Assembly: GCA_031259515.1 (NCBI GenBank)
Contig: JAIRLK010000385.1
Coordinates: 1 to 5,009, forward strand
Length of the DNA: 5,009 bases
From: Treponema sp.
GTDB taxonomy: Bacteria; Spirochaetota; Spirochaetia; Treponematales; Breznakiellaceae
Direction: 5' to 3'
In this document: in pieces, positions 1 through 4,487 of the stretch
Layout: every line of letters starts with the position of its first letter
Position numbering within the stretch: the stretch's first letter is position 1
Program-made: the position numbers and the translations under genes
Notes under the pieces: model-generated
The model's database searches: none
The model's input: the letters and a program-made list of their open reading frames with translations, nothing else
What the model was told of the DNA's origin: nothing

Positions 1-198
1 AATCTTCTGAGCCGGCCTCAAAACCTGATTAGTTTCGACCGGCTCGCGGTTTTTGGGGCTTACACCCTTCGCAGGCCCGAAGGAACCCACATTATACATA
101 AAACCAAAAAGCCGGCCTAATGTAACGGAAATTTCCAAAAGAATTCGACCGCCTTCGCCAGGAAATGGCGCCTGCCCCCACTCCGCGTAACGAGCCGT

Positions 199-235
199 AC
201 CCCTTTTGGGGTTTAATACCCCGCCCCTTGGGGCG
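199..235 (+). repeat. Double-hairpin repeat element, copy A
   Basis: The order is ACCCC, TTTT, GGGGT, then TTAAT, ACCCC, G, CCCC, TT, GGGGCG. The four blocks C4, G4, C4 and G4 can pair as two successive hairpins (199-203 with 208-212; 222-227 with 230-235) or as one central hairpin (208-212 with 218-222). A second copy with the same block order and the same central TTTAATA lies on the minus strand at 4305-4340. The match is seen directly. That it is a dispersed genomic element is inferred from two copies only. Confidence 0.5.
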
Positions 236-304
236 CTTCTTACTGGGGGTGCGGGGGATTTGTTTCCCCGCATACGCAAAGATTTCAAGGAGAAATCTTC
301 GATA

Positions 305-344
305 CCGCAGGGCGCAGGGCTTGCCCTGCGGTTGTTCATTTTTT
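305..344 (+). terminator. Strong hairpin followed by T-rich tract (possible terminator)
   Basis: A 9-bp perfect stem (CCGCAGGGC 305-313, GCCCTGCGG 323-331) is followed on the plus strand by a T-rich tail ending in six T at 339-344. The left arm contains a tandem GCAGGGC duplication, so a second register (314-320 with 323-329, two-base loop) is possible. It has the form of an intrinsic terminator for plus-strand transcription, yet no plus-strand gene ends here. It would therefore fit the 3' end of a non-coding transcript from the hairpin region. It lies about 37 bases past the stop of the minus-strand small gene, but on that strand there is no T tract after the stem. Confidence 0.35.
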
Positions 345-367
345 ATGCGTTAATTTTATATTCGTCT

Positions 368-592
368 TTAATTTTTATCATTTATTATTTTATCGTATTT
401 TTTATTCTCTTCTTCCAACAATTTTACTTTACCATTTTGTTTTTCAATTTCTAATTCTAATATTTCTTTTTGTAATTCAAGTTCCTTTATTCTATTTTTT
501 TGCGCCTTTTGTTTATATGAAAGAGTGATTGCCACAATAGGAATAGATAACGCGGCAAAAGGTATTAAAATCCCGATATATTCCAGCCCCAT
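368..592 (-). CDS. Small membrane-anchored coiled-coil protein, 74 aa, function unknown
   Basis: I chose the ATG at 592 because AAGGAG (606-601) sits 8 bases before it. The frame stays open upstream to 742, but that stretch has no good ribosome binding site, differs in composition and would span the promoter. The protein has one hydrophobic segment at residues 5-26 (IGILIPFAALSIPIVAITLSY), then a basic patch (K27-K36) and a long charged helix at about 35-70 with regularly spaced I, L and V, a likely cytoplasmic coiled coil. Length and layout resemble PspB-like phage-shock proteins and other small 'IPIVAI' membrane proteins, but I see no motif that fixes a family, so no symbol is given. The gene is strongly AT-rich (many AAA, GAA, ATT, TTA codons) against GC-rich neighbours, which suggests acquisition from elsewhere. 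It appears to be a single-gene transcript with a very short leader. Confidence 0.72.
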   Translation of the reverse strand: MGLEYIGILIPFAALSIPIVAITLSYKQKAQKNRIKELELQKEILELEIEKQNGKVKLLEEENKKYDKIINDKN

Positions 593-600
593 AGCAGCAT

Positions 601-642
601 CTCCTTGTTTTTGTATGATATAAACTTTTTTTATTTTGTCAA
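601..642 (-). promoter_or_regulatory. Strong sigma70-type promoter and ribosome binding site of the small membrane gene
   Basis: On the minus strand a perfect -35 box TTGACA (642-637) is separated by a 16-base A-rich spacer from TATCAT (620-615), a five of six match to the -10 consensus. Transcription would begin near 608, leaving a leader of about 16 bases that is largely the AAGGAG ribosome binding site (606-601). Box quality, spacing and their lead into the ATG at 592 support this start over any upstream one. Confidence 0.6.
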
Positions 643-784
643 TATTCGCTTGAAGCCGATCCGGTCTCCGCTGGTTCCCGCAAGCGCTCTGCCAGGATGA
701 TTCGATAAAGCTGCCGGCTGCGCCGGGACCTTGAAATGCCAAATTTTATTCGTAAATGATTGCTGTTTCAAACGTAACTTTTTC
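643..784. other. Intergenic stretch between the small membrane gene and the regulator gene
   Basis: Nothing recognisable is encoded here. Positions 655-735 are GC-rich and differ sharply from the AT-rich island before them (about 335-650) and the AT-rich promoter region after them. The minus-strand frame crossing 593-742 stays open, but I read it as chance extension of the small gene because the small gene has its own promoter and ribosome binding site inside it. The GC-rich block could be the remnant of older coding sequence, but I cannot identify it. Confidence 0.4.
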
Positions 785-812
785 TTGACTTTTCGGGGAA
801 ATTTAGTATTTT
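785..812 (+). promoter_or_regulatory. Candidate promoter of the DeoR-family gene
   Basis: TTGACT (785-790) is followed after 16 bases by TATTTT (807-812), both close to sigma70 consensus. A start near 819 would give a leader of about 90 bases, long enough for an operator or leader structure. A small hairpin AGGG-CGG-CCCT lies in it near 867-877. No clear DeoR-type repeated operator was found by eye. Confidence 0.45.
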
Positions 813-898
813 AGAACTATGGAGAGGCAATCAAGACCCGGTTACAAGGGGTCCGAAGCTTTTCCTATAGGGCGGCCCTGAAAGAAAAACCAATGCAT

Positions 899-904
899 GA
901 GGAG
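899..904 (+). promoter_or_regulatory. Ribosome binding site that decides the regulator start
   Basis: GAGGAG lies 6 bases before the ATG at 911. The earlier in-frame ATG at 893 has only a weak A-rich stretch before it, and this GAGGAG would then be inside the coding sequence. Family members also typically begin a few residues before the ERQ..IL motif, which fits 911. Confidence 0.6.
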
Positions 905-910
905 ATCGAG

Positions 911-1783
911 ATGACGGAAAGACAGAGTAAAATTTTGGAGGCCCTGGCCTTGTGCCAACGCATCGAAGTATCCGCCCTGGCGGAGATGTTGCATGTATCT
1001 CAGGTAACGGTACGGAAGGACTTGGATCAGCTTGAAGAACGGGGATTAATACGCCGGGAACATGGGTTTGCGCTTTTTGGTTCTCTTGACGATGTGGGTA
1101 GGCGTATGGCCCTTCATTACGAGGTAAAGCGGCGTATTGCCCAGGCGGCGGCGGCTTCGGTAGAGGAAGGGGAAACGGTGATGATAGAGTCCGGTTCCTG
1201 CTGTACCCTGCTGGCGGAAGAGCTTGCCAACGCACAGAAGGATGTTACTATTGTTACTAACTCGACGTTTATTGCCAATCATTTACGGTATATCCGGAGC
1301 TGCCGGATCATCCTTTTGGGCGGGGAATATCAGCCGGAGGCTCAGGTCCTGGTGGGGTCCATAACCCGGAGGTGCGCGGAGATATTCTTTTCCGACAAGT
1401 TTTTCATCGGTGCGGACGGTTTCATCAAGGAATACGGATTTACTGGGAGAAACCATGTCCGGGCGCAGACGGTTCGGGATATGGTGGAACAAGCCGAGGA
1501 GATCCTGGTTTTAACCGAATCGGAGAAGTTTTCCCAGCGGGGCGCTGAGGGCATTGTGCGGGCCGAAGATGTAACGGCGGTGTATACCGATGACCATATC
1601 CCGCCGGCAACGGAAACGTTTCTGAGCGAAAAAGGCGTCATTATCAACAAGGTACCGGCGTTCCTGAACACGGAATCGCATCAGACCCCGATGATACAGT
1701 CACCGCACAACCCGGAAAAGCTGTACCAGTCAGTGTCGGCGATAAAAAACGCAGCCAGTTGGCCGGCTTTCCAGCGGCAATAG
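911..1783 (+). CDS. DeoR/GlpR-family transcriptional regulator
   Basis: A predicted DNA-binding regulator of 290 residues, in a family that usually represses sugar-uptake or sugar-catabolism genes and releases DNA when its C-terminal domain binds a phosphorylated sugar. Residues 3-57 form the winged helix-turn-helix: TERQSKILEAL start, then VSALAEMLHVSQVTVRKDLDQLEERGLIRREHG-type sequence with the DeoR signature V-TVRKDL. Residues about 72-248 form the DeoRC sensor fold, with VTIVTNS (112-118), LLGGEY (135-140), DKFFIGADGF (162-171) and LTESEKF (201-207). The usual D-SGTT ligand loop is here IESGSCC (92-98), a variant subtype. The usual family length is about 250-260; here about 42 residues follow the normal end (after VIINKV), polar and without a motif I recognise. 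The gene stands alone and converges with the phosphatase gene. The regulated genes and the effector cannot be told from this window. Confidence 0.9.
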   Translation: MTERQSKILEALALCQRIEVSALAEMLHVSQVTVRKDLDQLEERGLIRREHGFALFGSLDDVGRRMALHYEVKRRIAQAAAASVEEGETVMIESGSCCTLLAEELANAQKDVTIVTNSTFIANHLRYIRSCRIILLGGEYQPEAQVLVGSITRRCAEIFFSDKFFIGADGFIKEYGFTGRNHVRAQTVRDMVEQAEEILVLTESEKFSQRGAEGIVRAEDVTAVYTDDHIPPATETFLSEKGVIINKVPAFLNTESHQTPMIQSPHNPEKLYQSVSAIKNAASWPAFQRQ

Positions 1784-1804
1784 CGGTAAAGGTTGAACCC
1801 TGCC

Positions 1805-1837
1805 GGACCAGTCCGTTGCGGATTAACAGGCTGGTCC
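1805..1837. terminator. Inverted repeat between the convergent regulator and phosphatase genes
   Basis: GGACCAG (1805-1811) and CTGGTCC (1831-1837) form a perfect 7-bp stem with a 19-base loop, in the 39-base gap between the two stop codons and the last codons of the phosphatase gene. The position fits a shared two-way terminator, but there is no T tract on either strand and the loop is long. This remains a weak candidate. Confidence 0.25.
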
Positions 1838-2605
1838 AGGACCGGTCAATCCGGTAATTTCAAAAACCCCTTCCATGATGTAGGTAGGTTGATAGGGAAA
1901 GGCGGGGATGTCTTTGAGTGTAGTAACGCCGGAAAGGACCAGGGCGGTCTCAATTTCCGCTTCCACTCCGGCGACAATATCCGTGTCCATCCGGTCCCCG
2001 ATGATGATAGTGTCCTCCCGCCGGGCGTTAAGACGGCGCAGGCCATGACGCATCATCAGGGGGTTGGGTTTCCCTACAAAATATGCCTTAACGCCGGCGG
2101 ACATCTCTATGGGAGCGACCAGGGACCCGCAGGCCGGAACTATGCCCCCTTCCGTCGGGCCGGTCAGGTCGGGATTGGTCCCAATGAGCCTTGCACCGCC
2201 CAACACCAGCTTAACCGCCCGTTCCAGGGCTTCCAGGCTGTAACCCCGGCCTTCGCCCACTACCACATAATCGGGATTCACGTTGTTCATGGTGAACCCC
2301 GCGTCGTACAGGGCTTGGATAAGCCCCGGCTCGCCTATCACGTAGGTCGAGCCTCCGGGCCGCTGGGTGGACAGGAAAGCCGCCGTAGCCAGGGCGCTGG
2401 TGTAGAAGTGTTCCGGGTCCACCTGAATACCCAGGCGGGCCAGCTTTTGGGAAAGCTCCAGGGGCGACCGGTCGCTGGAATTGGTCAGAAAGAGGAATGC
2501 CTTATCGTTTGCCGCAAGCCAATCCACAAACTCCGCAACGCCTTGAAGAAGCCGGTTGCCATGGTAAATCACCCCGTCCATATCAATGATAAACGCCTGC
2601 TTCAT
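1823..2605 (-). CDS. HAD-IIA (NagD-like) sugar/nucleotide phosphatase
   Basis: A predicted cytosolic Mg-dependent phosphatase of the haloacid dehalogenase superfamily, subfamily IIA (NagD, AraL, 4-nitrophenylphosphatase and phosphoglycolate phosphatase relatives), about 260 residues from this start. Motif I is FIIDMDGVIYHG (5-16) with nucleophile D8 and acid/base D10. Motif II is FLTNSS (39-44). The C2B cap lies between, with GTNPD and TEGGIVPACGS (142-161). Motif III lysine is K179 in GKPNP, and motif IV is GDRMDTD (203-209) with metal-binding D204 and D209. All catalytic residues are present. I prefer the ATG at 2605 because the family starts just before motif I; the weak GGA before it is its only ribosome binding site. 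An in-frame ATG at 2647 would add 14 residues made of a duplicated NTTVE/NTTVD. Natural substrate is not shown by sequence. It lies downstream of the barrel-type gene, possibly in one operon. Confidence 0.92.
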   Translation of the reverse strand: MKQAFIIDMDGVIYHGNRLLQGVAEFVDWLAANDKAFLFLTNSSDRSPLELSQKLARLGIQVDPEHFYTSALATAAFLSTQRPGGSTYVIGEPGLIQALYDAGFTMNNVNPDYVVVGEGRGYSLEALERAVKLVLGGARLIGTNPDLTGPTEGGIVPACGSLVAPIEMSAGVKAYFVGKPNPLMMRHGLRRLNARREDTIIIGDRMDTDIVAGVEAEIETALVLSGVTTLKDIPAFPYQPTYIMEGVFEITGLTGPGPAC

Positions 2606-2615
2606 CCTAATCCGA

Positions 2616-2645
2616 TCTACAGTGGTATTCTCTACAGTGGTATTC
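2616..2645 (-). repeat. Exact 15-bp tandem duplication at the phosphatase start
   Basis: The plus-strand unit TCTACAGTGGTATTC occurs twice back to back (2616-2630 and 2631-2645) without mismatch. If translation begins at 2647 the units encode NTTVE and NTTVD; if it begins at 2605 they lie in the leader. Being a multiple of three, the duplication keeps frame either way. Confidence 0.85.
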
Positions 2646-2653
2646 ATGGATGA

Positions 2654-2682
2654 AGTATAGCATATCCGCAGGTCTACGTCAT
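2654..2682 (-). promoter_or_regulatory. Candidate promoter of the phosphatase gene
   Basis: On the minus strand TATACT (2659-2654) is a good -10 box, and 17 bases upstream ATGACG (2682-2677) matches TTGACA at four of six positions. The -35 overlaps the stop codon of the upstream barrel-type gene (2681-2679). Transcription would start near 2647, so the message would either be leaderless from the ATG at 2647 or have a leader of about 40 bases containing the 15-bp duplication before the ATG at 2605. Confidence 0.35.
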
Positions 2683-4226
2683 CGTTTTCCCGCCGGTACT
2701 TCCAAGCGCCAGGAGAATTCGCACGCCCATTTTTCCGGGAAGTCCGAAGAACTCACCTTGACGCTGAACCGTCCCGGAAGGCTGAAACGTCTTGGCGCTG
2801 TTGAATGTTCTCGCTGCCCCCGGATGGACACATACCACGAAAGGTCCCATACCGGGGACTTGGAACGGGTTCCGGTGTACCCTGCCTTGGTCCTGAACTG
2901 GAAGGGGCCGGTATAATACGAAAGTTCTCCCGATATTTTGGAAGTATTAAAATCGTAGGAGACCCTATCGGTAACGCAGATCAACGCGGCGTTGAAAGCT
3001 GTCCGTACCGGTCCCACATAGAAGCTGACCCCGGCGTCAAAGCTGTCGGAGAGCGTTTCCCGGTTCCGGCCATCCCTGGCTGCGGCAAGGCTTACCTTTC
3101 CCGGCCTGAAACTTAGGCCCAAGGGCAGCGGGAATTTAAGGGACGAAGGGAACCGGTAAGACACGAGGGCGCTGCCCCGGTTAAGGGCTTCCCCGATTTC
3201 CGGACCCCGGAGGGTCAGGCCGACCCTGAAAAGGCTGGTACCCTTTCCTTTCCGGTCAAGCCGGGCGGCGGCCCTGAACCCCGCCCCCACGGCAGTGCCA
3301 TCCCGGTCAACAAAGCGGCTTCCTGCCGCCTCCGCCCCCACCGACGCCTGCCAGGGTTTGTCCCCTAGACGGAAGGCCAGGTTTCCGTACATATCCCTGC
3401 CCCAGGCAAAGGTCTCAGAATAGGCCCCGTCAAACGCCGCGCCGAAAAGGGGGGTGGTAAAGAAGATCCCCGCCCCGCCCAGCCGGAAATCCCGTTCGGG
3501 CAGCGGCGGCGGAAAGGAGAACCATGTGGAGGGATACGACTGGGTAAGGCGCTGTTGGGTGTAGAACCCCTCGGCCCTCAGACTCGTCTTCTTGGCGAAT
3601 TGCAGGTCCACGCCGCTCCCCAAGGCTGGCGTCCACCGCATATCCGTTTGAGCCGACGCAAAGGCCCTGAACTTTCCCAGCCTGGGACTCCCCAGGTAAA
3701 GATAGGTTTCACTTTCAGTTGCCGGCGGCCGTGTTGATGAAATTTCGGCCTTCAGGTCCGCCGTCAGGGGCCTGCGGGTTTCCGCGAAGGGAAGGGACTT
3801 TCCCCAGGGGTTCCTGAGCCGTGCGGAAAGCCCCCATTCATCAAGAACCCCGTAGAGCAGCCGGGACCCCGTACGGTTGTGGTAGATCCCGCCGGAAAAA
3901 CCGGAGAGTCCCGCGTCAGGTTGTTCCCAAAACAAGGAGGGCCGCTTGTCCAGGGCCTGGAAGCGGGCGGTCAACCCCAGGGCGTTGACCTGTATATCTC
4001 CCCGATTGGTAAGGCTTCCGGTACCGGTCCTAAGTCCGCCGTCTTCATCCGCTTGTATACCGCTCAAGCTCCAGGACCCGGTCCAGACAAGCCTGGCGGA
4101 GATGCCTTCCGCCATTTCACGGCCATACACCGGGGAGGCTGCGGCCCGGAGCAGGGTGAGAACCATTGCGCTCAGGACGAGGGCGGTAACGCGCCGGCAA
4201 AAAAAGCGAGGCCATAGATACTTCAT
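2679..4226 (-). CDS. Secreted protein, predicted outer-membrane beta-barrel type, 515 aa
   Basis: I do not recognise a named family. The N-terminus is a typical Sec signal peptide: basic MKYLWPRFFCRR, hydrophobic core about 13-30 (VTALVLSAMVLTLLRAAA), likely cut near residues 30-36. No lipobox cysteine is seen. The mature part is rich in Gly, Ala, Ser, Phe, Tyr and Arg and runs as alternating polar/apolar stretches ended by aromatic residues, for example FRAFASAQTDMRW, FDAGVSFYVG, ISGELSYYTGPFQFRTKAGY and WDLSWYVSIRG, as expected of membrane-spanning beta strands. It ends in PAGKR rather than the terminal Phe or Trp common in outer-membrane proteins, although CEFSWRLEV lies just before. The ATG at 4226 is the natural start ahead of the signal peptide, but AAGGGG lies only about one base before it. 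The phosphatase gene follows on the same strand within 31-73 bases. A role as porin, channel or surface protein is possible but not shown. Confidence 0.8.
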   Translation of the reverse strand: MKYLWPRFFCRRVTALVLSAMVLTLLRAAASPVYGREMAEGISARLVWTGSWSLSGIQADEDGGLRTGTGSLTNRGDIQVNALGLTARFQALDKRPSLFWEQPDAGLSGFSGGIYHNRTGSRLLYGVLDEWGLSARLRNPWGKSLPFAETRRPLTADLKAEISSTRPPATESETYLYLGSPRLGKFRAFASAQTDMRWTPALGSGVDLQFAKKTSLRAEGFYTQQRLTQSYPSTWFSFPPPLPERDFRLGGAGIFFTTPLFGAAFDGAYSETFAWGRDMYGNLAFRLGDKPWQASVGAEAAGSRFVDRDGTAVGAGFRAAARLDRKGKGTSLFRVGLTLRGPEIGEALNRGSALVSYRFPSSLKFPLPLGLSFRPGKVSLAAARDGRNRETLSDSFDAGVSFYVGPVRTAFNAALICVTDRVSYDFNTSKISGELSYYTGPFQFRTKAGYTGTRSKSPVWDLSWYVSIRGQREHSTAPRRFSLPGRFSVKVSSSDFPEKWACEFSWRLEVPAGKR

Positions 4227-4249
4227 ACCCCTTATATGGGTCGTCTATG
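4213..4249 (-). promoter_or_regulatory. Possible start-site hairpin of the barrel-type gene
   Basis: In the minus-strand message CATAGA (4249-4244) can pair with TCTATG (4218-4213), and inside it ACCC (4241-4238) can pair with GGGT (4230-4227). The inner stem would occupy the GGGG of the ribosome binding site right beside the ATG at 4226-4224. Such a fold could limit translation. The stems are short, so this is a suggestion from pairing only. Confidence 0.25.
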
Positions 4250-4276
4250 TATGGCGCTTCAATCGGGAAGGAAAAA

Positions 4277-4285
4277 TTTATACCA
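4277..4285 (-). promoter_or_regulatory. Candidate extended -10 promoter of the barrel-type gene
   Basis: On the minus strand TGG precedes TATAAA (4282-4277), making TGnTATAAA, an extended -10 motif that can work without a -35 box. None is visible upstream, where C- and G-runs lie instead. A start near 4270 would give a leader of about 44 bases. Confidence 0.35.
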
Positions 4286-4304
4286 GTTTTGGGAGGCGGT
4301 ATTT

Positions 4305-4340
4305 CCCCCCTAAGGGGGGGCTATTAAAGCCCCACGGGGC
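4305..4340 (-). repeat. Double-hairpin repeat element, copy B
   Basis: On the minus strand the order is GCCCC, GT, GGGGC (4340-4329), TTTAATA (4328-4322), then a C-run, TTA and GGGGGG ending at 4305. This matches the copy at 199-235 in block order and in the central TTTAATA. Pairs differ in a compensating way: the first stem closes with A-T in copy A and G-C here; the second stem has an inner G-C in copy A and C-G here. It lies just upstream of the barrel-type gene, where it could also act as a terminator for transcription arriving from the glycine-rich gene. Confidence 0.5.
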
Positions 4341-4458
4341 CGCGCTCAACCGTTTGGGAAAGATTCTCAAACGGTTGAAAAAGATTTTCAAAGGGATGGG
4401 GAAGGTTCTCCCCTGCGGGAGATTCATTTTCCCCCGCGGGAGGAACGTTCTTGTTCAT
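4324..4458 (-). CDS. Possible small reading frame across the 21-bp repeat, 44 aa (doubtful)
   Basis: ATG 4458 to TAA 4324-4326 encodes a peptide that starts MNKN and consists of five seven-residue units (VPPAGEN, ESPAGEN, LPHPFEN, LFQPFEN, LSQTVE) followed by RGPVGL. The period of seven residues and the recurring GEN or FEN keep the frame through a diverged repeat, which hints at coding constraint. Against it: no ribosome binding site is visible before the ATG, the DNA is also highly palindromic, and the last codons lie inside the double-hairpin repeat. No membrane segment or known motif is seen. It could equally be a repeat that happens to be a multiple of three. Confidence 0.25.
   Translation of the reverse strand: MNKNVPPAGENESPAGENLPHPFENLFQPFENLSQTVERGPVGL
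4345..4449 (-). repeat. Five diverged tandem units of 21 bp
   Basis: Read on the minus strand, units lie at 4449-4429, 4428-4408, 4407-4387, 4386-4366 and 4365-4345. Each begins AAC or AAT, has a pyrimidine-rich middle and ends GAA or GAG. Neighbours pair up in similarity: units 1 and 2 share CTCCCGC followed by a G-run; units 3 to 5 share a CTT start and a TTTGA or GTTGA end. Several units carry internal palindromes, for example TCTCCC-GCAG-GGGAGA spanning units 2 and 3. Confidence 0.55.
4346..4378. repeat. Perfect 11-bp inverted repeat
   Basis: TCAACCGTTTG (4346-4356) and CAAACGGTTGA (4368-4378) are exact reverse complements around an 11-base loop. The arms fall in units 4 and 5 of the 21-bp repeat. 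There is no run of T after it on the minus strand, so it is not a textbook terminator. It could block 3' decay of a message or be a protein-binding palindrome. Confidence 0.7.
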
Positions 4459-4461
4459 TTT

Positions 4462-4487
4462 CAAAAAGACGCCCGGCGCCCTTGCGT
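4462..4487 (-). terminator. Weak terminator-like signal after the glycine-rich gene
   Basis: Directly after the TGA at 4488-4490, the minus strand reads ACGC, a GC-rich loop containing the palindrome GGCGCC, GCGT, then CTTTTTG. The T tract and position fit an intrinsic terminator, but the stem is only four base pairs. Confidence 0.25.

Larger units (their letters stand above)
1..345. other. Non-coding, hairpin-rich region
   Basis: No convincing gene is seen here. The short plus-strand frames starting near 165 and 206 are rich in Pro, Gly and Arg, lack a good ribosome binding site and merely read through palindromes. The stretch holds a chain of perfect inverted repeats: GAGCCGG 9-15 with CCGGCTC 39-45; CGCCA 156-160 with TGGCG 166-170; ACCCC 199-203 with GGGGT 208-212; CGCCCC 222-227 with GGGGCG 230-235; GCGGGG 251-256 with CCCCGC 266-271; AAGATTTC 279-286 with GAAATCTT 292-299; CCGCAGGGC 305-313 with GCCCTGCGG 323-331. 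From 199 to 331 there is almost no unpaired spacer. It may be a structured RNA, a palindromic dispersed repeat, or the remnant of a mobile-element end. The sequence alone does not decide between these. Confidence 0.6.

Noticed and set aside
165..454. Two overlapping plus-strand short reading frames (62 and 82 residues)
   Set aside because: They read through the palindromic C/G blocks and into the AT-rich antisense of the small membrane gene, with no ribosome binding site and no coherent composition.
593..742. Longer 124-residue version of the small membrane protein
   Set aside because: A consensus promoter and AAGGAG site lie within the extra 50 codons and point to the ATG at 592. The extra part has a different base composition and no membrane or coiled-coil character.
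893..910. Upstream ATG for the DeoR-family regulator
   Set aside because: The GAGGAG site fits the ATG at 911, and the family normally begins just before the ERQ motif. Only six residues are at stake.
911..2605. Regulator and phosphatase as one regulatory unit
   Set aside because: They are convergent with separate promoters, and no shared operator was seen. A link by phosphorylated ligand is only a family-level possibility.
1793..2653. Plus-strand 286-residue frame opposite the phosphatase gene
   Set aside because: It is the antisense shadow of a gene with all HAD catalytic motifs, and its own sequence shows no domain.
4305..4449. CRISPR array
   Set aside because: The 21-bp units are contiguous, diverged and have no spacers between them, and no cas gene is visible.
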